Positions 24,904 to 37,580 of a stretch of DNA of 64,000 nt are shown here, one piece after another. Under the pieces are notes generated by a model. It was not told where the DNA came from, did no database searches, and saw nothing but the letters and a program-made list of their open reading frames with translations. The DNA lies in assembly GCA_033977485.1 (NCBI GenBank), contig CM066983.1, forward strand, positions 68,310,010 to 68,374,009, read 5' to 3'. A program made the position numbers and the translations under genes. This DNA is from Hydrangea macrophylla (taxonomy: Eukaryota > Streptophyta > Magnoliopsida > Cornales > Hydrangeaceae). Each line of letters begins with the position of its first letter. Within the stretch, counting starts at the first letter, position 1.

Positions 24904-27900
24904 AGTGGAGAAAATGAAGAATAATAGGAATACGCGAAGTGAAGAATGTGTCACATGCCTAGAAGATGACCACAGTGAGATAATATAGACATTGATAAGT
25001 AGAGAGGTATGAAGAGTTGACTCGCATGGATGAACAAAAGAAAAAAAATAAAAAATGAAGCTCGCTAGGATGAAAACCCAAAAGGGTGCCTTGGCAAAAG
25101 TTAGAGTGAAAAAAAAAAAGATAAAAATAAAATAAAAATAAAAAAGGGTAAAGGTGTTATACCATAATTGAACCTCTGCTCAGACGACCTAATCGTGAAA
25201 TGCTCTGAGCACCAGTTATTACCTTAGCTTTTGAATTTAAATTTATTCGGCTCAAGTCTTGTTTAGTCAAATCTTTCTTGGATCTAAATGTGATTGGTCT
25301 TGAAATTCATTAGCTTCACCAAACTTAGAAAGGGCACTTTGCCTAGAACCAAAACTCACATACCATAATTGAACTATGTTTGACCTGATTCCCATTAGAG
25401 GATATGTAGGCAACCTCTCAAAAGGTTCAGTCTTACCCGTGCCTAAGCCTCATCTCAAGAGTCTTGACTTTATTTAAACCCTGCTTCTCGATCCCGATAT
25501 TTGTCCTAACCCTTTTCTTGTTTGGAACTATGTTTGACCTGATTCCCATTAGGGAATACGTAGGCAACCTTTCAAAAGGTTCGATCTCAGCCATTGACCT
25601 AAACCCTTTACCTTTTGCACTAGGGGCATGCCCCCCCCCCTGAATCTTTTGTGCTTGCTTTACCCTTATACTAGGGACAGGCCCCCGTCATGAGCTTTAA
25701 AGTTAGTTATGTGACGGATAAATCCCTGACCAATGAGTATCCTCTGATTTCAAAATAGCCTATGTACTTTCTATTTCTACAAGGGATAATCCCTTATCCC
25801 GAAATTCATGCCAATCGTATACAAGGGGCAAGCCCTTCACCTATGGGTTTAGTTTGATTTTTGAAAGAAATCATCACTCATTGATTTGCACACAAGGGGA
25901 GAGGCCCTCTACCACCCATTCTATCCAATCGAGTCCAACCCCTTGTCATATACAAGGGGCAATCCCCCTTCTGCCCATTTTTGTTCAGTCGAGCCCAACC
26001 CCTTGTCATACACAAGGGACAAGCCATATCCAGGTCCCTTATCATAAACAAGGGGCAATGTTATTCTAAAGTAATGTCTTTATGTCAGTTTAAATGGAGT
26101 CGTATTTTCGCTCTTTGATTGGAAATGAAAGTTTGAGGTTGTAATGCAGAGAGAGTAAAGAATTGATTACAAACATGATTAAGGAAAATTTTCAATCCTT
26201 GAATTTATGCATAATGTCTCATCTCAAAGAATTGGGTGAATAATAAAATAATAATCTAGATCATGCGCAAGCTACATCACTCGTAGTAAGGCAGTGTGTC
26301 AATAGCAAAAAAGAAAGAAAAAAGGGATTGCTTTTTTTAGTGTCTCAAGTTTGAGTCATAGAGTCATAGACTTTGTGGGTGTATCATGAGCAATAGAATG
26401 CGAATATTTGAAGCATAAGGAAAAGAGTTAATAAGAAGTCCAGAAGCATCCACGTGAGCTTCTACATGAGTCGTGTTCACAGCATTGTTGCATCATCAAG
26501 CATGAAGGTCTAAACTAGGGGCAATGTTCACGTCTCTCGGATTTCATAAATTTAATCCCCTGATATCAAGATAATGATTGTGCAATGCATATGTGGTTCG
26601 CCTTTACTGGCTCAACAATCTTTCCCTTTTAAGAGTAGTTTGCCTTTACTGGCTCTATATAGTTTTATGGTTGAACAGGTCCCCCATGTACAGCATGATA
26701 ATCTTATTGCATTTTCATTTTTGTCTCATGCACCACAATTGTTGTTCGCCTTAAATGGCTCAATGGTGTGTTTTCTAAAAAGTAGTCACCTTAAAGGCTC
26801 TACATGCTATTGATAGTAAAGTGAGCATCCCTCACATTTGCATGAGCACATTTATTCGAATATCATTAAGACATGCACCGCATTCATTGCTTGCCTTTAA
26901 TGGCTCTATGATTGCATATGGTTAGAGTAGTTCGCCTTCTGGGCTCTACATAAGTGTTGATTGTTGAGTGGGCAACCCCCGTATTGGTATACTGATTCTT
27001 TTGAGCATCTTCTTGAAATCAAAAATCACGTTGATCCTTGCATTCCCCAAGTAGAGTAGTTCACCTCTTTGGCTCTACATTGCATTGCCTTGCATTGATT
27101 GGTTTTCATGATGATAATCCTTGATTTGATTTTGAGTGAATAGTAAGTGATTTTTAAATGCTAAATAAGAATCTTTGAAATAAAATTTGAATGTGAGGAT
27201 GATAAGACCAAGATTTAGAGAGTGAAAATGGAGAAAAAGAAGCAACTTTGGAGAGAAAACAAGAAAATTTCAAAATAGGAAGCGAATGAACAAAAAAATG
27301 CCTAAAATGGGGGTTAATTGCCATGGTGGCACTCTCGGAGTGCTGCATGGCACTCTCCCAGTGCCATCAAGGCAATCAACCCAGTTTTCCTAAATTTTTG
27401 TATTTATGCCCCTGTAATGCCCCGTTTGGTTCCCAAACCACATTTTGATCCTTTTGATGCATTTTTAATCGATTTTTCATGATGTTGAGCGCTTGGAAGT
27501 ATCATAGAATATCATTTGCATGCATATGAATCCTCAGCAGAACAATTAGTCTCATCAGGACAGCACTGCATTTGTCTTCAAAATTCTCGTATTGTTGCTT
27601 CTGTCCATTTAAGCGTGTTTTAAGTCATGTATACTGCTCTTAGTTAGCCTTGATTGCCCTAGAAGTACCTTTTCCCAAAAATGTGGTGTCGCAATTGTTC
27701 CACAGTAGAGCATTCGTATTGCATTACAAGAATCTCCCACATTATTGCACAAGTCATTTTAAAAAAGCCTTAAATCTTGCATGGTTCTTATGGTTCGCCT
27801 TGAATGGCTCCACGAGTACCATTACCCCAGTAGAGTTACATCGCATTGTACTGCACTTGTAGTTTGCCTTAAATGGCTCCATGAGTTCATTCCCCAGCTA

Positions 27901-27907
27901 TGTTAGC

Positions 27908-28226
27908 ATAGAAAAGTTGGTTGCCTCTCGAGGCTCTACTATGATTCCTAAAAAAGTAGTTTGCCTTGCAAGGTTCTACTATGATTCCTTGAAAAGTAGT
28001 CTACCTTGCAAGGCTCTACTATGATTCCCTGAAAAGTAGCTTGCCTCTCGAGGCTCTACTATGATTCCCTGAAAGGTAGTTTGCATTATGAGGCTCTACT
28101 ATGTTTCCCTAAAAAGTGGTTTGTCTTACGAGGCTTTACCATGATTCGCTAAAAGGTAGTTTGCCTCTCGAGGCTCTACTATGATTCCCTCATAGATAGT
28201 TTGCCTCTCAAGGCTCTGCAGATTGT
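27908..28226 (+). repeat. 40-bp minisatellite in array unit 2
   Basis: About eight copies of the same 40-bp unit as at 18,751, followed by GTGATAGGACACC repeats (28,227-28,312). Copy number differs from unit 1. Confidence 0.92.
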
Positions 28227-28638
28227 CTGTGATAGGACACCGCATTGAATCATCCGTGATAGGACACCTCGTTTAATCATCCGTGATAGGACACCTCGTT
28301 GTGATCATCTGTGGTTGCAAAAGAAACAATCCCCGAGTACCTCGCATGTTAGCATTAGTTTGAGTCTCATATCATTCATTAGGTTTTATGTGAATTATTA
28401 CTTGCATGGTTTGTGCTCATTTGAACTACGGTTGGTCTGATTTCGTATGACGGAATATGGAGGCAGCTCTTTCGGGCGCAACCACTTAATTTTCAAGATT
28501 TTCTTTATGTGCTTGCATATTTTGATTTTCTCAATTTTCTTCCTAAAGTCTTCCAGACTACTAAAAGGCTGTTAGGCATGCTTTGACATTCCCTAATGAC
28601 AAGCATTGCTTGTAAAGCTCTAGCAAAGATGGGCAAAC

Positions 28639-31123
28639 TGTAGACACCATATTTTGGTTCGTCCGTTCGACTGAAGGAACCTCGCCTCAAGAACAACCCG
28701 ATGACTGGAATCAGGATTTTTCGAATGTTGGTTTTATAAAGAAAAACTCCATGAAGCACTGTGGTCTCCAAGAAACGTTAGAATAAACTTTAGGAAAACT
28801 TTGGTACATTAGAATCTCAATTTAGAGATAAAAACCCAATTTAGGGGAGCTTTTTCACATAAATGACGAAAAATTACCTTTTATCGAACAAAATTCGGAC
28901 CTTGGGGTATGATCCTTAGAAATCCCTTTACAAAATATTCCTAAAATAGGCTAAATTAGTGATCCATTCCTTTACATTGGCCAAAAATCATATAGGAGAA
29001 TTTTCACCCCACTTTACACCTCACAGGTTTGCTCCTTGTTGGAGTTAGCCTCACTCTTTTGACCATAACTCAAAATCTACAAGCTTTTAATGATACCAAA
29101 AATTTCTTAAACTAGACTTCCATTCCTTTTCAACGGTATATCACAAGCCCAAAAAAGATAACCGAGGTGAGAGAACGAAGTCCGGGAAGTCTCGAGTAAA
29201 AACACAACATTCTGGGCTAAGTGCCATAGTGGTACTCATGTGACTATTGCGTGGAACTCTTGACTACCGAGTGGCACTCAAGACTGCCATATGGCACGCA
29301 GCCAAGTACCACTATGACTCACAGATGTCCCAGATTCATTTTGGACCCTTGATTTGACCCCAATCCGCGTAAAAACACCCAAAAATGCCCAAAAGTGTGT
29401 TTCTTTTATCCCACTTCACTTAACTATAAGCGTTTTCACCCAAATGTTCAACTATAAAAGGGGTTCCTCCCTTTCCCATTCAAGACACCTAAAAATCTTG
29501 AGAACTAAAGAGCTTAAGGAAACCCCCTTGGAGGATTCCGAACCACTTAAAGTTCTTTGGAAAGTCTAATCTTAGTTTTTAGGGTTCTTGGAGTCCACGG
29601 TGCTGGCAAAAATCCTGCATAAGTATTTTGAGGGAAGTTCTTGAGGTAGGATCCTTCTTTTTCTTTGTTTTCTGTTTTATTTTCCTGTTTTGATCTTTAT
29701 TTTCTTAGATCTATGTTGAATTTCTTGTTTATTCTTTGCATTCTTCATTTTTATTGCTTTTGATCTTTAAAGGTCTAGGGTAGTTGTATTTCCTTATTTA
29801 TAGTATCCATTGAAGTAGAGTTATCTCAGGCAGAGCTACCCCCAAATGTTGTGGTAGCCAAAGCTGTGGGGTTATTATTCAATCCATGGATATCCGACCC
29901 CGGAGATAACAAAGCCTTAATTAGATCTACGAGTCTAGAACTAGGGCATTCAGATATGAATCATGTAGTAATTCATACTAGTTGGGATAGTAGGCTATCC
30001 ATGCTATCTCTATTTTATCCATGCATAATAGTTAATTCATAATTAGTTTAATTCATAAATTTATTCATATCCCATGTATCCAAGCACATGCATATACTTG
30101 CACACTATCTTCACTTAGAGTAGTAGGTAATCCACACTAGGGATAACACTTAATTAAGCTTACACATGCACACTATTGCACATAGTAATCATGTTTGGAC
30201 ATGCATACATGTTATCCATGCCTAGAATAGTAGGATATTCTTAGATTATCCTTTATATATTATGTTTTATTGTCATAACCATGGTTAATTAGAATAATTG
30301 GGAATGTTATGCTATCTAGGGTAAGTTTCCTAGATTCCCTCTTATTTACTGCTTTCCTAGGATTACATAGAAGCATGACTAGGTGGATAAAACATAGATT
30401 TAAATTCCCTACATGATTACTTGTGCTTAGAATTCATATATTTTTTATGGTTTTGTGTATGATTTTCACGTTGAATTTAATTTTATTTCCTTTCGCATGC
30501 ATAGGGAAGCGTAGTAATTCATTTAGTCCCTGATTTACTATTTTAGCAGGTGCATTGCATGTAAATGCTTAGTTTCTTGCATGATTTTATTTTATTAGAT
30601 GTTTATAACTTGATGTAGGGTTGCATTAGAAATAATTGAAATAGTCTTCATAATATCTAGTCAAACACCTTGAAAGCTGAGTAGAGGCCCATCTCACGAT
30701 GGGGCGAGAGGGGGTGTTTTAGCACGATCTAGCTCCTTCCTCTCTCGTACCTTAACCCTAAACTGAGTTCTTTGGTGACGACGGGGTGGTGCTCTCTATC
30801 CATTAGACTTGACAGATTTAGTTTTCTTAGTTTCTTTATCAAACTAAGTGGCGACTTTATTAGTGAGGATCTCTCTGGATTTAGCCTTGTGGGAAATACA
30901 TGGATTACTCACTTGTGTAGCCTCGGATATGGATCATGGCCATTGATTGTTGCCTCGGGTTGGATAAAAAGACCCATGGAATCCAAAATCAGAGTAATCT
31001 AAATTGGTCGGATCGGATGAAGGGTGGTGAACCTCACTCGTGGCTGTTGGCATGAGATTTTAAATAGGGCAATCAAGTGGGCTTAATCCTTCTAGGCCCC
31101 AAAGCTTGGTTCAGGTACCCACA
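28639..31123 (+). repeat. LTR 3 of the array
   Basis: 2,485 bp, TGTAGACACCATATTTTGG to CAGGTACCCACA. Followed by host sequence CTCACGAAG rather than a primer site, so it is the terminal 3' LTR. Confidence 0.88.
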
Positions 31124-31128
31124 CTCAC

Positions 31129-32856
31129 GAAGCTCCGTTAGAAACAGTTAAGTTAGATAATTAGGTTCATTATTCATCAGTCGGCTTATTTACATCGTTA
31201 TGAGAAATCAAGAATTATGATCATAGGAAATCATGATAAGGAATGATCTCAAAAAACCTTCATCGAGACTTATAATAGAAAAGATTGGACAATAACTAAC
31301 TCGTTCCACACTTTCAAACTTAACTCTTACTCTTTTCTGCATTCCCATCATAAGCTGTTGGTTTAGAATATACATGTCATAAAGGCTGCTTGATGAGTAT
31401 ACTATACATGCCTTAACAGCCGCTTGATCGCCCTCGGTGCATCAAAGACCTGTCCTAACATGCTTTAACAGTCGAGTGATTAGTATACTATATGTGCTAT
31501 AACAGCTCCTTGATCGCCCTCAGTACATCAAGATAGCATCATGCCTTAACAGCTGACTATATCACTAATGTCTAATCACAATCTACTCTTTTATTCCCGA
31601 TACTGACTTATCCATTAAGACATCAACAGCAATCGAGCCAACGACATTCAACGATACGGTTACAACGCTTACTCATCAAAAGATAGACCAAAGTACAAAT
31701 GTTGATGCGCGTAGCACAATTTGATAGAACATGTGATTGTTATAAAGTTCTGATCTTAATATGAGTGTCTTATTCCTATTATCAGAGTTATCATAAAAAC
31801 GGAAGTCGTCATCGCATTTAGAATTTCAAGATCAGACTTAAGCATTTGGACGAACTTATAACTACACAACTAAGCATGGTTCATAGTTTAGTAAGTAGGC
31901 CTAATTGTCAGTGTGATAGGTGAACATGTGAGTATTAATTCATGGATTAAACATCTTAGGTTTGTACTTAGAACAATTAGAAATAATTCAAAAACTGCTA
32001 AACTCGAGCGCTCAGGATTATCGAGCGCTCCGGCCTAGCTCGAGCGCTCGGACTAGACAGTAAATAGATCCTAAGTTTAAGCTACATGAAAATTCATATA
32101 TGAGTTCTAATGTCACATGCAAGTTATGAAAACTTGTAAAAATAGAATCTAAGGGGTTCTAAATGAAAATCTACACTCACATATGCATAGGACATGTTTG
32201 GATGATGATTCAAGCTACCAACTATGAACTGTCTCTATAGGTTTCTAAGTGAGAATAGGTACTCACACAAGCTTAGATTGTAAGTAGATGATGAAAATGT
32301 GATGAATGTTGAGAAAGCTTTAGCTTATGAACTCTAATCTTCTACTTGATCTTGTAGATAACCAAAATCAGCCACTCCTCTTCAGGTCCATCTTGATTCA
32401 GCAACATTGTAAGTATATAAAGTGTGTATATATGTATGTGTATTTATGTATGTGTGTGTGTATAATGCTAAGATTTACACATGCAAGGTGTTTGAGAGTG
32501 TGAATGATGATGAAAACATGAAGGAGATGAAGCTCTCTCTCTCAAGCTCTCTGTTTTTCTGAAATAACAGACGTACAAATGCTGAGGTTTGGCTTGGTAT
32601 TTATAGTTTCTCAAGACTCAATGGTAAAACAATCATTTCACCCTTTTACAAGCTCGAGTGCTCCGGCTCCTCGAGCGCTCAGGTCTGCTTTCAAAAGAAG
32701 ATCCCTAAGGCCTCAACAAACATCCAAACATACACAAATCATTATGATCAATAAAGGATAAGAAAAACAGATCTTATAATATACATATAACTAAGAGTAT
32801 TACAAAGAAAAATACAGAAATTCGAGAATTGCAGATAGGAAAATACGAGTGTTACA
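31129..32856 (-). repeat. 5' part of the host solo LTR
   Basis: No gene. Contains CTCGAGCGCTC motifs at 32,002-32,052 and 32,650-32,690 and a TG-rich stretch at 32,425-32,462. Confidence 0.7.
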
Positions 32857-32861
32857 AAAGC

Positions 32862-35725
32862 ACCCTCAACTCGCCCCGTCTTTCAACAGGTCTTAATAAT
32901 TACCCAAATATCATCTAGAACTAAGTTTAGTCCTACAACTAGTATTATGATAAGTATATTACAACACATAAGAATCTTGAATTGAAAGATCAAGTGATAA
33001 GATATCGTTCATAAGATCTAAGCCAATTAAATATCACACAATGCAAAGTGAAGATCTCACATAAGAAACTTAGGAAAAGTCGTTTAATCATATATCAAGT
33101 AATCAAGTTTTCCTAATCTAGAGGGACATGGATTGTTCTTGGACAAATAACCAAAGAAAACAAAACATGCTTAGCAAACTAGAATGTATGCATGTTGATT
33201 CTTGGGAAAAGTGGATTTATCAAGCCCCAGGACGAACGAGAAAAGAAGATTTGATCTAGAGGAAGCATAAGACGTGTGATCAATCTCATTCCTTATGATC
33301 CTCTTGGATTAGGAGTCACAAAGACTAAATCTTGCATGAACGTAATGTATGATCCTAGAATATAAAAGGTAGTGGTGTGTTTGTGTACATGAGAATTTCT
33401 AAAATGGCTTGGAAAACATGAGGTATAGATGAGTGTGTGAAGAAAAACAAACTTCATGAAGCATAGGATAATTTAGAATGTATGTGAACATCAAATCAAA
33501 GCCTAAAAGTCAAAATAGGCTTGCTGTGAATAGTAGACAGAATATTTGAATCATCTTGTAAAAATGGAAAATAGGGGTATGGTGCATGATAAATTCATAA
33601 AAATTTATGGAGATCATATTTACTGAGACTAGAACTCATAGAAAAAAGCAAAACTATAATCGGAGTTACAGAATGAGAGATATCAAACGAACAAGAGAAG
33701 TTGCTTAGAAACAGAATCCGTACTGTCGACTGAAATGTAGAAAAATCTTTTAAAATGGAAAAGAAACATCTAATGCACCAAAATATAAATAACATTCCCT
33801 AACATAGTTTAACGGGAAAAAAAGTTTGGAACACTTTCAATGGAAAAGTTTTCTAGAATAAAGGTTTAAAGTCAACCATAACTGCTGTGACAGAATAGCA
33901 GAATATTTTGAAGGAATGTTTGGGTCAAAAGGAATCCTTCCAAATGTTTTAAATTCGAACCAAAAATCATGGACATTCTCTAATGAGTTAGGAAGACTTT
34001 CCAAGTGGTATCATCATCATCCATTAAGAATTGAACTCAGAAAATCATTTTCAGTCGGGTTACTCACTGTTTTGGTGCTTTTTGATAAAACAAAATTTTA
34101 ATCTTTGCAAGCCAAGGCTTTGGGGTTTAAGAGGGGTTTTAAAAAGGGACTTTTGAAAGTATTTTTTCAGCACTCTACTAGAGATTAGAACCGCTTAAGA
34201 CATCATCTTCAAACTCACATCAAGAATTTCATTCAAGCATTTACAACACAATTTTCACTTGAAAGTGTGCCTCAAGAATCAATAGGAGTACATTGGAGTT
34301 GAATCATCATCTGTCAAACATGCTTTTGAGTCATTGGACTACTATCCATAAGAATTCATCCCCTCAAATACCATGTCATTATCTAGATGATGATAAGCAA
34401 GAAAATAATCAAAGAAAAAAAAAAGGGGGAGGGGGGGGGGGGGGAAGGATTTGTCGATAAGAGGAGATGAACATCATATATGAGAGTAAGAAAGTAATAA
34501 TCAATGTACGAGTATCAATGGAGTATGATAAATGGTGGTTGTTGGAGATGATAAATGTGATAAATAAAGAATAACAATGGAATAAACTTGAGTTTGGAAC
34601 TCACTTTTAGTATAAAAAAAAAATAGTAGCTAAGCTCACTTTCTCACTTCTAACTCTATCTCTCTTTCTCTCTACAACTTTCTTAAGCTTTTTGCTTACC
34701 ACCCCCAAAATCAAGCACAAAGGGGGCCAAATTGAGAGGAGTTTGGGATTTAAAAAGTCCTCCTATTGGTCTAAAATTCTGTAAACAAGAAACTACGTCA
34801 TTTTGGCTTCCAATTATTCAAAATTGACCCCCAAAATAAATCACAAAAATGGACCCATCTGGGAAAGAGTGTGGCGGCATTGCCCCTCAGACGCCCAAAT
34901 TATCGCATTAGGCCCCCAGAGGTTCCGGTATTCGTGAAAAAGCCATATTTCGTCCGAAATTTACAGAAAATGCATACGAACTCCAAACTAAGCTTGTGAT
35001 ATACCATTGGAAAGGTATGGAAGCCTATTTTCCATAAAAAAAATATATAATAATAAAATAAAAAATAGTTCAGAGATAGGTTACTTTGAAAAGTTTTGCA
35101 ATATTTGCGATAAAGGCTGATTTGATCGCCTTTTTCATCTTTGGAAATTCATAATAAATTCATTTTAAGTCTGAAAATTATGTGTGATATACCATTGGAA
35201 AGCTATTGACCTCTAGTATTTATAAAAAAATGTTTAAAATTGAAAGAGTGCTTCGATTTCTGGGCTAATATTTTGGTCAAATCAGTCAAACTGAGGATCT
35301 CCGGGAAGTTCTGGGAACTTTTGTGAGCTCCCAGAAGGTGAATTTCTCATATGATTCTCTTTTAAAACATGTTTTAGGCCTTTTCACATGACTCAGAGTG
35401 ATTTTGGAGCTTTTAGGTGACTTCGAAAGATTTCAGTCAAACATTGGTCAAACTGGTCAAACAGGAACTTTGGTGAACTTCCGGGACTTCTGGGAGCCTC
35501 TAGGAGCTGACGTTTTCATCCGATTTTATTTTAAAATATATTTTATTACTTTCGGCCCAAATCTGGGAGTGTTGAGCTTTCAGGGGCATTTTGGTCATTC
35601 ATTTTTTGAGTATTCTGAGAGATAGAATTGACTTCCGGAAGTCGTTTTTATCTCTTTTCAATCATCATGAACCACCATGCTATGGATCTCCTAAATCTGA
35701 TAGCTGACAAAATAGGGTGTCTACA
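32862..35725 (-). repeat. 5' part of the outermost LTR
   Basis: No gene on either strand. Contains a poly-G tract (34,425-34,444) and several TGGTCAAAC repeats near 35,275-35,465. Ends with the minus-strand LTR start at 35,725. Confidence 0.6.
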
Positions 35726-35920
35726 CTAAGGTGTCACATGAGGATTGGGAATTTGGGGCGTGTGTTGTCTAAGATATGAAAGCGAGGCATTTAAAGTGAT
35801 GTACTTATTCATTTTTTTTTCATATTTTAATGACATTGATAAGAAGCCGATGAGGATCATCTAGTTGAGATAGTAAGGATTAACTAAGGGTTTATTAAGG
35901 CTAAGTGATAAGCTTAATTT

Positions 35921-36805
35921 AGCCTTTATAAAATTTAGTTTCAGGGTTTTGACTGGTAAAACGGTAAACCACCGACCAAAATGGCACGAAACATCACTGA
36001 CACCTTACAAACAGGACCTATATCGGATTCCTGATTTGTGAGTTATGCAAAGAAAAAAATAGAAATTCATACACTTAGGCTTTAGAAAACTTAGTTTCGG
36101 GATTTTGACAGGTGAAACGGTAAACTACTGACGGGAATGGCACGAAAATTCACCAACACCTCACACACGCCTAAAAAAAGTTGCCTGAACAAACGGGACC
36201 CATACCGAATTCCCGATTTGCGTGTTATGCAAAAAATAGAATTTCATTCACTTAGCCTTTTTAAAACTTAGTTTCAGGATTTTGATGTGTGAAACAATAA
36301 ACCGCCGACCGAAATGGCACGAAACATCAACACCACCTCATAGACACCTAAAGAAAGTTGTAGGAACAAACGGAACCCATTCCAGATTCCCGATTTGCAA
36401 GTTATACAAAAAAAAAAAAAAAAGAATTTCATTCACTTAGCCTTTTTAAAAATTAGTTTTAGGGTTTTGTAAGGTGAAACGGTAAACTGCAAATTGGAAT
36501 GGCACGAAACATCACCAACACCTCACGCACACTTAAAGAAAGGTGTAGGAATAAACAGGACCCATGCTGAATTAACAGTTTGCAATTTATGAGGAAAAAT
36601 AGAATTTCATACACTTGGCCTTAATAAAACTTAGTTTCAGGGTTTTGATGGGTGAAATGGTAAACCGCCGAACGGAATGACACGAAACATCACCAACACC
36701 TCATACACGCCAAAAAAAAAAAGCTATAGGAATAAACAGGACCCATAAAGGATTCCCAGTTTGCGAGTTATGCAAAAAAAATAATTAGAATTTCATATAC
36801 TTTGG
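35921..36805. repeat. Five-copy tandem repeat, ~157-188-bp unit
   Basis: Units start near 35,921, 36,078, 36,253, 36,439 and 36,617. Shared blocks: AAAACTTAGTTTCAGGGTTT, GTGAAACGGTAAACCGCCGA, ATGGCACGAAACATCACCAA, and GAATTTCATTCACTTAG. By-eye divergence of 10-20% between units indicates an old array. No coding frame runs through it. Confidence 0.9.
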
Positions 36806-37143
36806 CATAATTAGCTTTTTATTTTTTTGGTTTTTACTTTCTCTTGTTAGTTGTAGATTGATTATTGAGTAATTATTATTTTTTATGTATCAAGTTTGGA
36901 GTTTTATTTGAAGTTGACCGACACTAGATGGATTTATTTTTTTAATTCAGAGATACCGAAACTTTAGTGACTTTGTTTTGACAGAATTGAACATGATATT
37001 TGTATGAATTAATATTCACATGTTGGATTTATTTTCTAAAATTGTAAGTGAATGGCTATTTTTTGTGGATAAATTTATTTGTTTTTATGATTGTAAATAT
37101 ATTCATATCGTAGCAGGAATACAATATGGGAAACAAAAAAACA

Positions 37144-37174
<31 letters not shown>

Positions 37175-37229
37175 CACAAACACAAAAAACAAAATAAATA
37201 TATAAGTAAATAAATATATTATTTTCACA

Positions 37230-37580
37230 TGCAGTAATTGTGGCGCACTTCTTGCATCACGAATAGTGTAAGCAAAATTTGTCCGCAAATATTACCATAT
37301 TAAGTATGTGTATACTATTTGTGGCGCATACTCTTGCGCCACAAATACAATTCTTTGCGACACAAAACTCACGTGTCGGTGATAATTATGCTCTTTGTGG
37401 CGCATTTGATACTGAATAATGGAGGCCCATTACTGACGCTAATTACTTTTATTTGTGGTGTATATACGCACCACAAATAATGTAGTATTTGTCTTGTGTT
37501 GACTGTGCCACAAATAGTTATCTGTGACGGGGGATTATCTGACACGTTGAACGCATTAGAAAAGACTATTTGTTGTAGTA
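37230..37580. mobile_element. CACTA-like terminal region
   Basis: Repeated short blocks TTTGTGGCGCA / GCGCCACAAATA in both orientations (37,240-37,515), then an end GACTATTTGTTGTAGTA; read inward from the right this is TACTACAACAAATAGTC, close to the CACTACAA ends of plant CACTA elements. The opposite end was not found. Confidence 0.55.

Larger units (their letters stand above)
8331..31123 (+). mobile_element. Tandem array of a non-autonomous Ty3/gypsy-like retroelement (LTR-int-LTR-int-LTR)
   Basis: Three LTRs (8,331-12,789 disrupted; 19,559-21,983; 28,639-31,123) separate two internal regions (12,790-19,558; 21,984-28,638), all in plus orientation. LTRs run TGTAGACACC to ACCCACA; the first starts TGCAGACACC. 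Flanks ATCAC (8,326-8,330) and CTCAC (31,124-31,128) match at 4 of 5. The internal start ATTGGCGACTCTG resembles the primer site of Tat/Ogre-type elements. Only a gag-like remnant is present; no protease, RT or integrase. Inference: unequal LTR recombination built the array; movement would need enzymes from another element. Confidence 0.85.
7772..32856 (-). mobile_element. Solo LTR (gypsy type, minus strand) hosting the tandem array
   Basis: On the minus strand it starts TGTAACACTCGTATTTTCC (32,856) and ends CCGGGGCATGACA (7,772), flanked by a perfect 5-bp duplication AAAGC (7,767-7,771 and 32,857-32,861). Its own sequence is 7,772-8,330 plus 31,129-32,856, about 2.29 kb. No coding sequence. 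It contains repeated palindromes CGAGCGCTCG at 32,002-32,052 and 32,650-32,685. Confidence 0.8.
7613..35730 (-). mobile_element. Outermost LTR (gypsy type, minus strand) of the nest
   Basis: The right end reads, on the minus strand, TGTAGACACCCTATTTTGTC from 35,725, the same start as the array LTRs but a diverged family. CTAAG occurs at 35,726-35,730 and at 7,613-7,617. The left piece (7,618-7,766) and the right piece (32,862-35,725) join smoothly once the inner insertion is removed. The left end lacks a CA/TG border; an alternative is that the TGGTGACTC at about 7,630-7,638 (minus) is the primer site and this is a truncated element. Confidence 0.45.

Noticed and set aside
24706..24954. Phe-rich open frame
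   Set aside because: Arises from the (GAA)n tract read on the minus strand.
1..36000. Host protein-coding genes in the left 36 kb
   Set aside because: Every coding-like segment there is explained by LINE, CACTA or gag remnants; no other gene is supported.
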